DNA of 64,000 bases, taken from Leptospira ellinghausenii. GTDB taxonomy: Bacteria > Spirochaetota > Leptospiria > Leptospirales > Leptospiraceae. Below the pieces are notes generated by a model that did not search any database, was not told the DNA's origin, and saw only the letters and a program-made list of their open reading frames with translations. Positions 9,575-19,219 of the stretch are shown here, in pieces. The DNA lies in the NCBI RefSeq assembly GCF_003114815.1, contig NZ_BFAZ01000006.1:62001-126000 (forward strand). The letters run 5' to 3'. The stretch's first letter is position 1; every line of letters starts with the position of its first letter. Both the position numbers and the translations under genes were made by a program.

Positions 9575-11197
9575 TTATTTAATATTTTCGGGTATATTGA
9601 GTATAAAAGTGGAACCTTCTCCGAGGTTGGATAAAAGGGTAATATTCCCGCCCAATTTTTCTGCGAGTCCTTGTGAAATGGAAAGACCAAGACCTGTTCC
9701 TTCGATTTTTCCATCATCGTTTAGTCTTGTGAAACTATGAAAGATCCGTTTTTGGTCTTCTTGTGAAATGCCTGGTCCAAAATCGCGAATAGAAAAATTC
9801 ACTCCAAAATCGGACCATTCACAATGGAATTCGACATAAGAATGATCTCCATACTTAATCGCATTCGAAAGTAAATTTAAGAGGATTTGTTGGATTTTCC
9901 CACTATCGGATCGAATCAGCTTCGATTGGATGGGTGGGAAAAAACGGATTTCCATCCCTTTGGCATTTGCTTGTGGTTGGATTAATTCTAAACTTTGTCT
10001 GCAGATTTCTTCCGGTTTGAATTCCGAGTACAAAATGTTGATTTGACCTGATTCAATTTTCATCAAACCGAGAATTTCATTGATCATCTTAAGAAGTCTC
10101 GTTCCACCTGAGTAAATGTACTGAAGATACTCTTTGCCAGTAACATCATCTTCGGGTAACTGGATCAGTTTCGAAAATCCAATGATCGAATTGAGCGGGG
10201 TACGAAGTTCATGGCTGACATGGGCTAAAAATTCTGTTTTGGCTTTGTAGGCACGTTCTAATTCTTCTTTGGTTCTCGATAAATCCAAAGTTCTTTCTAA
10301 GATTAAAGATTCTAATGTAGATTTATAACGGTTAAGTTCCGTTAAATCAGAATCCCTTTGGACAAACAATCCCATCCAACGGCTAAGAGTTTGGTAAATG
10401 AGTAAATTTTCATGTTGGATCACAAAATTGGGAACATATTTTTGGAATCCCATAATTCCGAGGAATTTATTTTCGAATTTGACAGGAATGAACAAAATCG
10501 ACTCTACCTTTGATTCTTCAAAATACCAATGTTCTTTTGGTAATGCTTTTTCTTTTTTTAGGTAAAGAATTTTTCCATTTTTTAATTTGTGGAGCCATCT
10601 GTTGATCCCTTCTTTTTTCCAATCTAGTGTTTCGAATTTTTTTGGAAGTAACGGGTGTTCGGTTGATTTTCTTTCATTCACCCAAATTTCAAATCGATCT
10701 GATTCATCGTTCCCGATATTTTTTAAAAAGAAGATCGAATCCATTTCTGTAAAATATAAAAGTTGGTAAAGTGCTTGGGGTAAACTTTCACGGATGGAAG
10801 GTTTTTGGATGAGGATTTGTATGGATGAAGCAACTCCCAATTCAAACCGAAGCCTCCAAGCAATTTCCTCTTCTTGTTTTTGTTTGATTGTAATGTCTCG
10901 TATAAAAAACTTTGTAAATTGTATTTCTTTTGAGTTTGTGGGATAATCAAAATGCCCAAACGATGTTTCTAAAACTTTTCCATCTGTTTTATAAATGATT
11001 TCTGTATTAAAATCTTTATGAGAAATCTTGTTTTTTAAAAAATTGGGTAAGTCGAATTCTTTCTCTAATCGTGAGAAGATAGAGTTTTTTAATAAAACAT
11101 CATAGACTTTTTCTTTTAAATTGATCTGTAAAATGGCAGTTCCCCAGTCATTTCCCTCCAAAGAGGCCTTAAATAATGACAAGGGATCTTGGATCAT
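9575..11197 (-). CDS. PAS/GAF sensor histidine kinase (cytoplasmic)
   Basis: 540 aa with no transmembrane segment. Domains in order are an N-terminal PAS-like region (about 10-110), a GAF-like region (about 120-285), a short coiled coil, HisKA with phosphoacceptor His329 in LAHVSHELRTPLNS, and HATPase_c (about 435-540) with LLNLLSNAIKYG, RDFGPGIS and GTGLGLSISQ. It should autophosphorylate in response to a cytoplasmic signal. The likely partners are the receiver proteins encoded just downstream. The gene starts 2 bp after ispH. The signal is not evident from the sequence. Confidence 0.9.
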   Translation of the reverse strand: MIQDPLSLFKASLEGNDWGTAILQINLKEKVYDVLLKNSIFSRLEKEFDLPNFLKNKISHKDFNTEIIYKTDGKVLETSFGHFDYPTNSKEIQFTKFFIRDITIKQKQEEEIAWRLRFELGVASSIQILIQKPSIRESLPQALYQLLYFTEMDSIFFLKNIGNDESDRFEIWVNERKSTEHPLLPKKFETLDWKKEGINRWLHKLKNGKILYLKKEKALPKEHWYFEESKVESILFIPVKFENKFLGIMGFQKYVPNFVIQHENLLIYQTLSRWMGLFVQRDSDLTELNRYKSTLESLILERTLDLSRTKEELERAYKAKTEFLAHVSHELRTPLNSIIGFSKLIQLPEDDVTGKEYLQYIYSGGTRLLKMINEILGLMKIESGQINILYSEFKPEEICRQSLELIQPQANAKGMEIRFFPPIQSKLIRSDSGKIQQILLNLLSNAIKYGDHSYVEFHCEWSDFGVNFSIRDFGPGISQEDQKRIFHSFTRLNDDGKIEGTGLGLSISQGLAEKLGGNITLLSNLGEGSTFILNIPENIK

Positions 11198-11199
11198 AT

Positions 11200-12147
11200 T
11201 TAAAATTGTTTTAAGAGTTCCTTGGGCAGTTTGAAACTCATTGTATCTTCACGGCTCTCTGGATAAAGGGATACTTTAGCATCGGGAAAATGTTTTAGAA
11301 TTTCTGCTACGATTTCATCGACCAATACTTGTGGGCTTGATGCACCAGCAGTAATCCCTAAAGTTTTGATTCCTTGGTTTATGATGTAATTTGGATTAAC
11401 ATCTTCTTTTTTCGAAATTTGAAAACTTGCAGGACGAGTTTTTTTTGCCAATTGGCAAAGTCGAACAGAGTTCGATGAGTTTTCCGCACCGATGACTAAC
11501 ATGGCATCTACAGATTCTAACATTTTTTGTACGGCATCTTGTCTTTCCGTTGTCGCATAACAAATATCATCTTTTTGAGGGTGTTCCACAAAGGGGAAAA
11601 CATCTTCAATTTTTTTGACAATACTTTTTGTATCTGCTACGGAAAGGGTGGTTTGCATCAAATAGGTAAGTGGTTTGTCTAAAGAGATTTTTCCTTTTAA
11701 ACTTTCCACATCTTCTGGTGACTCCACAAGGAACATCTTTGCCTCTCCCATGGTTCCAATTGCCTCGTCGTGGCCCCTGTGTCCAATATAGATGATTTGG
11801 TGGCTGTCTTTGATGTTTCGTGCTTTTTTATGAACCCTTGTGACAAGTGGGCAGGTGGCATCTCCAATTTTCATTTTCCGATCGGTGGCTTCTTTAACCA
11901 CTTCGGGGGAAACTCCATGTGCAGAGAATACCACCGTTGCCCCATCGGGAACTTCGCTAAGTTCACTTATGAATTGGATTCCTTTTTTTTTCATTTCTTC
12001 CACGACTCGTTGGTTGTGGACGATTTCCTTTCTTACATAAAGAGGTTCACCTGAATTTTCTTCAAAAGCTTGTTCCACATAAGAAATTGCATATTTGACA
12101 CCTGCACAAAAACCTCGTGGGTTTGCTAAATAAACCGTTTCTAACAC
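11200..12147 (-). CDS. ispH: 4-hydroxy-3-methylbut-2-enyl diphosphate reductase IspH
   Basis: 315 aa, normal IspH length. The three iron-sulfur cluster cysteines are visible in ANPRGFCAG (Cys14), GDATCPLVT and ICYATTERQ; the substrate-binding motifs SAHGVSPEV, GAENSSNS and AGASSP are also present. IspH makes IPP and DMAPP in the last step of the MEP isoprenoid pathway. It is the most upstream gene of the minus-strand run and is only 2 bp before the histidine kinase, so it may share a transcript with the chemotaxis genes. Confidence 0.96.
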   Translation of the reverse strand: MLETVYLANPRGFCAGVKYAISYVEQAFEENSGEPLYVRKEIVHNQRVVEEMKKKGIQFISELSEVPDGATVVFSAHGVSPEVVKEATDRKMKIGDATCPLVTRVHKKARNIKDSHQIIYIGHRGHDEAIGTMGEAKMFLVESPEDVESLKGKISLDKPLTYLMQTTLSVADTKSIVKKIEDVFPFVEHPQKDDICYATTERQDAVQKMLESVDAMLVIGAENSSNSVRLCQLAKKTRPASFQISKKEDVNPNYIINQGIKTLGITAGASSPQVLVDEIVAEILKHFPDAKVSLYPESREDTMSFKLPKELLKQF

Positions 12148-12352
12148 GAAAAACCTACCTTTTCACTCAAGTCCATTTCCATAGAATTCCTAGGACATAT
12201 TTTAGAAAAGGGGAAGTTCTGTTTTTATTCAAATTTTATTTCATTTTCCCTATTATCCTCCCTCCCAGAATGACCGATCCTTATCTTGAAAAGGCCAAGG
12301 ATGGCCATTTCGAAAATTCATCAATTTCTTGGGTTCAAGGTGAAAACTTTGA

Positions 12353-13234
<882 letters not shown>

Positions 13235-13242
13235 TAGGATAA

Positions 13243-13306
13243 GAGAAACCAAAGTTCCGGGCAGGGTGGTTGGGGCCTGGACTTCGGTTTCTCGATTTTC
13301 TTTTTT
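13243..13306 (+). terminator. Long hairpin terminator after flaB
   Basis: GAGAAACC at 13243-13250 pairs with GGTTTCTC at 13286-13293, and the stem continues inward with few mismatches (AAGTTC opposite GGACTT). A T-rich run follows from 13295 to 13306. It lies 8 bases after the flaB stop. The strength suits a highly expressed single-gene transcript. Confidence 0.85.
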
Positions 13307-13415
13307 ATTGTTTTAATTCGATACCAAATTCTTTCATCAAATTCTAAGATTCCAACTCAACTGTTTACTTTCCTTTTTGATTTGACAAAATCGAAAATAA
13401 CCTATTTTTTATCAT

Positions 13416-14366
13416 ATGAAAAAAGACTGGGCTCTATTTTTACTTCTACTTTCCGTTAGTTGCAAAACAATTCCAAAATTTCAAGTCATCGATAACGTCA
13501 AACCAAATCCAAATTGTAAGATAACTTGGCTTACTGTTGTCGAACCAGATTTTTTTATTATGAATAGATCAACTACTTTAGCTGGTTGTATTGAAAAACT
13601 TAGTCCGAATGATGCAGTAATAGCATTTTCTTTTGGTCGTTCGATCCATCGAATTAATGCAAGTGTTAACCTAACAACAGGTGAATCACGAAGGTCGGAT
13701 TCATATTCGAGTGAAAACGCAAGTGCGAAAACAACGATTCAAATAAACAAAAAAGCATCCTTGGAGATTCCCACCGGCGATAAAAAGGGATCGTTTATGT
13801 TTAGTATTTTATATACACTGAAGAACAAACAACCTTCGATTGAAATCTATGATGTAACACGCGAGGAATCATTCGGACCAAGACTCGCTTTTATAGCAAT
13901 TACCAAAAATGACTTACCAAAATTGAGAGAACTTTTTACAAGCGGTAGTATCCAAAATGACACCTACATCATTTTGGTTGATGAGAACAATGCATATGAA
14001 TTGAATCTTTTCCAACATGCATTAAATGTGCGTGCGAATTGGGAGATCTATGAGTATTTGATAGAAAAAAAAGTGGATTATCAATTTAGAGATAAAAATG
14101 GATTTAATGCTCTTACTTATGCAGTTTATTTAAATGACGTGGGTTTGGTAAAATACATAGACTCCCTTAAAAAATGGAATTTGAATGAGAAAACAAACCA
14201 GGGTGATACTGTTCTTCATTGGGCTACTGCAAATCAAAATAAAGAAATCGTTGAGTATTTATTAAAAAGAGGAACGGATAAAAATATAAAAAACAACCAA
14301 GGACTTACAGCATACGATATTGCAAAATCAAAGTCATCAAGTGAAATTTTAGAGATCTTAAAATAA
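13416..14366 (+). CDS. Ankyrin-repeat lipoprotein
   Basis: 316 aa. The N-terminus is a short hydrophobic signal ending in LLSVSC, a plausible spirochaete lipobox with Cys16 as the lipidated residue. Residues about 20-165 have no recognised domain and include a Ser/Thr-rich part. The C-terminal half (about 165-316) contains ankyrin repeats, for example NGFNALTYAVYLNDVGLVKYI and GDTVLHWATANQNKEIVEYL-type units ending in GLTAYDIAK. Ankyrin arrays bind proteins, but the partner is unknown. Threonine dehydratase follows after 3 bases. Confidence 0.8.
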   Translation: MKKDWALFLLLLSVSCKTIPKFQVIDNVKPNPNCKITWLTVVEPDFFIMNRSTTLAGCIEKLSPNDAVIAFSFGRSIHRINASVNLTTGESRRSDSYSSENASAKTTIQINKKASLEIPTGDKKGSFMFSILYTLKNKQPSIEIYDVTREESFGPRLAFIAITKNDLPKLRELFTSGSIQNDTYIILVDENNAYELNLFQHALNVRANWEIYEYLIEKKVDYQFRDKNGFNALTYAVYLNDVGLVKYIDSLKKWNLNEKTNQGDTVLHWATANQNKEIVEYLLKRGTDKNIKNNQGLTAYDIAKSKSSSEILEILK

Positions 14367-14369
14367 CCG

Positions 14370-15602
14370 ATGGAATTAGAGATTGACTTCGCATATCAGA
14401 TATTAAAACCCATCATCAATCACACTCCCTTACAATTTCATTCTCGATTGTCGGAGCTGTATGGTGCCCAGGTGTATATCAAACGGGAAGATTTACAAGT
14501 TGTTCGTTCCTATAAAATTAGAGGGGCTTATAATATGATCCAAAGTTTAACTTTGGAGGAACGAAAAAATGGAGTAGTATGTGCAAGTGCTGGCAATCAT
14601 GCACAAGGAGTAGCGTATTCATGTAAATTACTTCAAATTTTTGGAGTCATTTATATGCCAGAAGTTACCCCTAAACAAAAGATAAATCAAGTTCGTATGT
14701 TTGGTGGTGATTTTATTGAGATCAAACTCATAGGTGATACATTTGATGAATGCCAAAAGGAAGCAATTGGATATGCAAATGAAAGGAAAATGTCGTTTAT
14801 CCCGCCTTTTGATCATGTTAAAATCATGGAAGGTCAAGGTACTGTCGGAAAAGAAATTTTAGCTGAGCTTTCAAATATTGATTATTTGTTTTTGCCAATC
14901 GGCGGAGGAGGATTATGTGCTGGTGTAGGTTTTTATTTTAAAAATCATTCACCACTCACAAAGATAATTGGAACAGAACCAAAGGGTGCACCATCAATGA
15001 AAGAAGCATTGAAAGTAGGAAAACCAATCTCTTTGGAGAAAATTGATAAATTTGTCGATGGGGCAGCTGTCAAAAAAGTGGGGGAACTTACGTTTCCAAT
15101 TTGCCAATCTGTTTTGAGTGATTTGGTCTTAATTCCGGAAGGAAAAGTATGTACGACAATTTTAAATCTTTATAATTTAGATGCCATTGTGAGTGAACCT
15201 GCTGGTGCTCTCAGTATCGCTGCCTTAGATGAATACAAAGAAGTCATTCGCGGGAAAACAATCGTTTGCATCTTAAGTGGTGGAAACAATGATATAGATC
15301 GGATGCAAGAAATCAAAGAAAGGTCCTTACTCTTTGAGGGACTGAAGCAGTATTTTATTGTTCGATTTGCACAAAAACCAGGAGCCCTGAAACAATTCGT
15401 AAATGAAATCTTAGGACCAAATGACGATATAGTTCGTTTTGAATTTATCCAAAAAAACAATAAAGAATCAGGATCCGCACTCATTGGTATTGAGTTAAAA
15501 TCAAAAGATGATTTCCAAAGTTTACTAATGCGGATGAAAGAATACAGATTAAATTTTACTGTTATCAATGAAGATGAAAATCTGTTTGAATATTTAATTT
15601 AA
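14370..15602 (+). CDS. ilvA: Threonine dehydratase (threonine ammonia-lyase)
   Basis: 410 aa PLP enzyme of fold type II. Lys49 in VRSYKIRGAYN is the Schiff-base residue; SAGNHAQGVA binds substrate and GGGGLCAG the cofactor phosphate. A C-terminal ACT-like domain (about 325-405, with RFAQKPGALKQF) fits allosteric control. It converts threonine to 2-oxobutyrate for isoleucine synthesis. The length and single regulatory domain resemble the shorter IlvA/TdcB class, so a catabolic role is possible. It lies 3 bp after the lipoprotein gene. Confidence 0.88.
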   Translation: MELEIDFAYQILKPIINHTPLQFHSRLSELYGAQVYIKREDLQVVRSYKIRGAYNMIQSLTLEERKNGVVCASAGNHAQGVAYSCKLLQIFGVIYMPEVTPKQKINQVRMFGGDFIEIKLIGDTFDECQKEAIGYANERKMSFIPPFDHVKIMEGQGTVGKEILAELSNIDYLFLPIGGGGLCAGVGFYFKNHSPLTKIIGTEPKGAPSMKEALKVGKPISLEKIDKFVDGAAVKKVGELTFPICQSVLSDLVLIPEGKVCTTILNLYNLDAIVSEPAGALSIAALDEYKEVIRGKTIVCILSGGNNDIDRMQEIKERSLLFEGLKQYFIVRFAQKPGALKQFVNEILGPNDDIVRFEFIQKNNKESGSALIGIELKSKDDFQSLLMRMKEYRLNFTVINEDENLFEYLI

Positions 15603-15738
15603 ATGAGAAATAAAATAATTTTGAATTTTGGAAAATGAAAGTTATGAATTCATTTTTCCTATTTCGTTTGAATTTCCTAAAGGAATTTTCAAAAAGATCG
15701 ATATATGAAATGATCCTTCGATCGCCGTACAGCTAAGA

Positions 15739-15765
15739 AACCCGGAGTGATTGCCGGGTTTTTTT
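15739..15765 (+). terminator. Intrinsic terminator downstream of ilvA
   Basis: AACCCGG at 15739-15745 pairs perfectly with CCGGGTT at 15754-15760 around an 8-base loop, followed by five further T residues. It is about 135 bases after the ilvA stop. This distance leaves open that it ends a small RNA as well as the ilvA message. Confidence 0.85.
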
Positions 15766-15842
15766 GCATAAACATGAACTTTTTTATTTAAAAATTTGAG
15801 AGAACCAAGTTGTGGTTTTGATTTTTTGTGTTTTGTGATAGA

Positions 15843-15908
15843 TAGGTCGTATTGGGTGGCGGGTGGATAACCCCACCCAGTTCGACTAGGGCGGGGATCG
15901 TATACCTA
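15843..15908. repeat. GC-rich inverted-repeat block in the ilvA-metW spacer
   Basis: A 66-base block, far richer in GC than its surroundings, is bounded by the inverted pentamer TAGGT (15843-15847) and ACCTA (15904-15908). Inside, GGGTGG at 15861-15866 can pair with CCACCC at 15873-15878. Alternatively CCCCACCC at 15871-15878 can pair with GGGCGGGG at 15889-15896 with one mismatch. The two stems share bases and exclude each other. There is also a tandem GGGTGGC/GGGTGGA and a repeated TCGTAT (15847-15852 and 15898-15903). The function is unknown. Confidence 0.6.
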
Positions 15909-16003
15909 CCGAGTCAAACCGAACACCTCAAAAATTGTATCCATTCCTCATAGACATTAGAAATCCAAAATTCCTAATTGTTTCGAATGTAAGTTACTTA
16001 ATT

Positions 16004-16621
16004 TTAAGCTCGTATAACAAATAGCGCTAGAGTTGCAAATAGGTTAGGAAATAACTTAATTTGACGAGTACGATTGAAAAATGCCTTGTGTAAGATTTTG
16101 ATACGTTCGAATTCACAGAAGTCTTCAAAATCCTTTCCTGAAAGATAATGTAAGTTTGGAGTGTCATACCAATGGAAGGGCATTAAATCCGTTACAGGTG
16201 TTTTTCCACTTAGCAAAATCGAAGTTCTGATTTGCCAATGAGAAAAATTAGGAAACACAATGATGACCTGTTTACCAATACGCAAACATTCTTTAATGAT
16301 GTCACCCGGATTTAACGTTTGTTGTATGGTTTGGTTTAAGATGACAAAATCAAAACTATGGTCTAGGTGATGTTTTAATCCATCGTCTATATCTCCATGG
16401 TGGACATATAGACTTTTTTTTACACATTGGATGATACACTTATCGTCTTTTTCAATGCCTTGTACTCGAACTCCTTTGTTTTTTAAGATCAACATAAGTT
16501 CACCATACCCACATCCTAAATCTAAAACCCTTTCACCAGGTTTGATGAGATTTGCAATGTAGGATATATCAGGCCTATTCTTTAAATCTAAACCAAGCGC
16601 TTCATTTGTATGGATATTCAA
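16004..16621 (-). CDS. metW: Methionine biosynthesis protein MetW
   Basis: 205 aa, the usual MetW size. It has a class I SAM-dependent methyltransferase fold: [12 protein letters not shown] (motif I), then HHGDIDDG and [11 protein letters not shown]. The later part contains [10 protein letters not shown] and a conserved [15 protein letters not shown] stretch typical of MetW. MetW works together with MetX in homoserine acyltransfer in many bacteria, though its exact chemistry is poorly defined. Its ATG overlaps the metX stop as ATGA (16618-16621), so the two are translationally coupled. Confidence 0.93.
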   Translation of the reverse strand: MNIHTNEALGLDLKNRPDISYIANLIKPGERVLDLGCGYGELMLILKNKGVRVQGIEKDDKCIIQCVKKSLYVHHGDIDDGLKHHLDHSFDFVILNQTIQQTLNPGDIIKECLRIGKQVIIVFPNFSHWQIRTSILLSGKTPVTDLMPFHWYDTPNLHYLSGKDFEDFCEFERIKILHKAFFNRTRQIKLFPNLFATLALFVIRA

Positions 16622-17754
16622 AAGAATCCTCCTTCATCTGTTGCACTTAAAAAATCTCTCAAAATAGAATCTTGTTCTTCACTAGGCAATAAAAAACTAT
16701 CATGTCCTGCGGGATTATTCAGTTCAATGAAACTCACTGGAACCGCATTTACTTCCAATGACTTAACGATTTCTTCCGATTGGTAAGGTGGGTATAACCA
16801 ATCAGAGGTATATGCAATGACTAAAAAGCGACACCTAACCTTCGATAATACCTTTGTGAGTTCTTTCCCTGTACCCAAACTAAAGTGGTCCAATGCTTTT
16901 GTAACATAAATATAAGAATTAGCATCAAATCGATCAACAAAGGATTCCCCTTGGTAGATCAAATAACTACCCACTGCAAAATCGGTAGATTGGATGTTTC
17001 CTTTCGGAGGTTTACGACCAAATTTTTCGCGCATCATTTCATCACTCAGATAAGTGATATGACCCATCATACGAGCTAGAGCGAGTCCCTTTGATGGCCG
17101 TTTTTCTTGGGTATACAAACCTTGGTTCCAATTGGGGTCGGATAAGATTGCTTGCCTTCCCACTTCATTAAAAGCAATTTGTTGGGCAGAGTGTTCGGAA
17201 GAAGATGCCATGACGATACAGTTTTTTAAACGATCGGGATAAGCGACTGACCATTGTAGGGCTTGCATTCCTCCCATTGATCCACCCGCAACTGCGAATA
17301 ATTTATGGATTCCAAAATGGCGGATTAATTTTTCCTGTGCATTGACCATATCACCTATAGAAACAAAAGGAAAGGTGGATTGAAATGGTTTGCCTGTTTT
17401 GCCATTGAAACTCAATGGCCCACTGGATCCCTTACAACCACCTATGACATTAGAAGAGATAATAAAATAACGATTGGTATCAAACGCTTTGCCAGGTCCG
17501 ATGTAATAATCCCACCATCCAGGTCGTTTGTCACCCTCATGGAAACCAGCAGCGTGTGCATCGCCAGAAAGAGCATGGCATACTAAGATGGCATTGTCTT
17601 TTTTATCGTTGAGAGTACCGTAAGTTTCATAAGCGATCTCAAGAGGAGTGATGGTTTCACCCCCCTCAAGAGTTAACGATTCAAACGTGACAATATTTGT
17701 CTGTACAACACCTACTGATCCGTGAAAAAATTCATTTGTTTCGGAGGTAGGCAT
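16618..17754 (-). CDS. metX: Homoserine O-acetyltransferase MetX
   Basis: 378 aa alpha/beta hydrolase. The nucleophile Ser159 is in [14 protein letters not shown]; the catalytic Asp is in YTSDWLYPP and His in GHDSFLL near the C-terminus. It transfers acetyl (or possibly succinyl) to homoserine, giving the substrate of MetY. It lies between metY (7 bp upstream) and metW (4-bp overlap). In L. meyeri the MetX enzyme was characterised as an acetyltransferase insensitive to feedback inhibition, which supports this call for a relative. Confidence 0.95.
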   Translation of the reverse strand: MPTSETNEFFHGSVGVVQTNIVTFESLTLEGGETITPLEIAYETYGTLNDKKDNAILVCHALSGDAHAAGFHEGDKRPGWWDYYIGPGKAFDTNRYFIISSNVIGGCKGSSGPLSFNGKTGKPFQSTFPFVSIGDMVNAQEKLIRHFGIHKLFAVAGGSMGGMQALQWSVAYPDRLKNCIVMASSSEHSAQQIAFNEVGRQAILSDPNWNQGLYTQEKRPSKGLALARMMGHITYLSDEMMREKFGRKPPKGNIQSTDFAVGSYLIYQGESFVDRFDANSYIYVTKALDHFSLGTGKELTKVLSKVRCRFLVIAYTSDWLYPPYQSEEIVKSLEVNAVPVSFIELNNPAGHDSFLLPSEEQDSILRDFLSATDEGGFF

Positions 17755-17761
17755 AGTATTA

Positions 17762-19066
17762 TCAGATATTTTTTAATGCCTCTTCTAAGTCTACTAGAAT
17801 GTCATCCAAGTTTTCTAAACCAACACTGAGTCGGACAAACCCTGGTGTCACACCGGCAGAGATTTGTTCTTCACTGGTTAACTGTTGGTGTGTTGTTGAC
17901 GCTGGGTGAATTGCTAATGATTTCGCATCACCAATGTTAGCGAGTAAACTAAAGAGTTCGAGTCCATCAATGAACTTTTTAGCTTTTTCCACACCACCTT
18001 TGATTTCAAAACCTACAATTGCTCCAAATAGTCCACGTTCATGGTACTTTTTCGCAGTCGCATAGTTTTTGTCAGAAGGAAGGCCTGGATAATTCACCCA
18101 TTCCACTTTTGGATGTTTTTGTAAAAATTCAGCTACTTTGAGCGCATTTTGGGAATGGCGTTCCATTCGAAGTGGAAGAGTTTCCACACCTTGTAAAATT
18201 TGCCAAGCATTGAAAGGAGAAATGGCAGGCCCTAAGTCACGTAAACCTTGCACACGAGCTTTTAAAATAAATGCAATATTGACACCACCGAATGGTTCAA
18301 ATTTTCCAAAGACTTCCCAGAATTTCAAACCATGGTAAGATGGATCTGGCTCTGTGAAATTTTTAAATTTCCCATTCCCCCAATTAAAACTTCCACCATC
18401 AATGATGATACCACCAATCGATGTTCCATGGCCTCCTAAGAATTTTGTTAGGGAATGAACCACAATATCTGCCCCATGTTTCAACGGGTTTACAAGATAG
18501 GGAGAAGGCATTGTGTTATCGATGACAAGTGGAACTCCCACTTCTTTTGCGACTTTACTAACAGCAGCAATATCAAGTGTATCTAATTTTGGATTCCCTA
18601 AAGTTTCCGCATAAAAAGCACGTGTTTTGTCATTGGATGCTTTTTTGAAATTTTCAGGATTGGAAGGATCAACAAAATGAACTTTGATTCCCAATTTTGG
18701 AAATGTATAATGGAGTAAGTTATAGGTTCCGCCATATAACGAAGAAGAGGCGACAATTTCTTGGCCAGCTTCCACAATATTAAGAAGCGCTAACATCTCA
18801 GCACTTTGACCAGAAGCTGTTGCAAGAGCAGCAACACCACCTTCCAAAGCAGCAACACGTTTTTCCAACACATCCGTTGTTGGATTCATAAGTCGTGTGT
18901 AAATATTTCCAAACTCTTGCAGACCGAATAATCTCGCTGCATGGTCTGTGTCTTTGAAAACATAGGATGTTGTTTGGTATAAAGGCACGGCACGGGACGT
19001 AGTGGTTGGGTCCGGCTCTTGGCCTCCGTGGAGTGCAATGGTTTCTGGTTTGTATTGGCGTGGCAT
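17762..19066 (-). CDS. metY: O-acetylhomoserine sulfhydrylase MetY
   Basis: 434 aa, the normal length for MetY of the Cys/Met-metabolism PLP family. The PLP-binding Lys208 lies in [13 protein letters not shown], preceded by [20 protein letters not shown] and [11 protein letters not shown] line the active site. The enzyme condenses O-acetylhomoserine with sulfide to homocysteine. It is first in the metY-metX-metW run and diverges from the outer-membrane protein gene at 19220 across a 153-bp promoter region. Confidence 0.95.
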   Translation of the reverse strand: MPRQYKPETIALHGGQEPDPTTTSRAVPLYQTTSYVFKDTDHAARLFGLQEFGNIYTRLMNPTTDVLEKRVAALEGGVAALATASGQSAEMLALLNIVEAGQEIVASSSLYGGTYNLLHYTFPKLGIKVHFVDPSNPENFKKASNDKTRAFYAETLGNPKLDTLDIAAVSKVAKEVGVPLVIDNTMPSPYLVNPLKHGADIVVHSLTKFLGGHGTSIGGIIIDGGSFNWGNGKFKNFTEPDPSYHGLKFWEVFGKFEPFGGVNIAFILKARVQGLRDLGPAISPFNAWQILQGVETLPLRMERHSQNALKVAEFLQKHPKVEWVNYPGLPSDKNYATAKKYHERGLFGAIVGFEIKGGVEKAKKFIDGLELFSLLANIGDAKSLAIHPASTTHQQLTSEEQISAGVTPGFVRLSVGLENLDDILVDLEEALKNI

Positions 19067-19110
19067 AGATTCCCCCGATGGTATCGCCTAGTTTTCTCAT
19101 GCATTCTCAT

Positions 19111-19158
19111 TTGTCAACAAAATCTCCAATAAAATAGAATTTATTTCTGTTTTATTGG
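19111..19158. promoter_or_regulatory. Divergent promoter region of metY and the 19220 gene with inverted repeat
   Basis: On the plus strand TTGTCA (19111-19116) and TAGAAT (19135-19140), 18 bases apart, form a good sigma-70-type promoter for the 19220 gene. On the minus strand the same bases give TTGACA (19117-19112) as a possible -35 for metY, though its -10 is poor. A perfect 9-bp inverted repeat CCAATAAAA (19126-19134) / TTTTATTGG (19150-19158) flanks the plus-strand -10 element, as expected of an operator or a start-site hairpin. No known methionine riboswitch is visible in the metY leader. Confidence 0.55.
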
Positions 19159-19219
19159 ATACACCGGTAAGAGATTATTTCTTATTTTCGATGGAAGATC
19201 ATACGATAATGAACGTATC

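Larger units (their letters stand above)
15603..16003. other. Noncoding 401-bp spacer between ilvA and metW
   Basis: Both flanking genes end here (convergent). I find no credible ORF. The spacer holds an intrinsic terminator at 15739-15765 and a GC-rich hairpin-forming block at 15843-15908; the rest is AT-rich with no feature I can name. Confidence 0.7.

Noticed and set aside
15843..15908. Integron attC site
   Set aside because: The block has inverted repeats but lacks the RYYYAAC and GTTRRRY ends, and no gene cassette or integrase is nearby.
19067..19219. SAM riboswitch in the metY leader
   Set aside because: The short leader contains neither the SAM-I nor the SAM-II conserved core.
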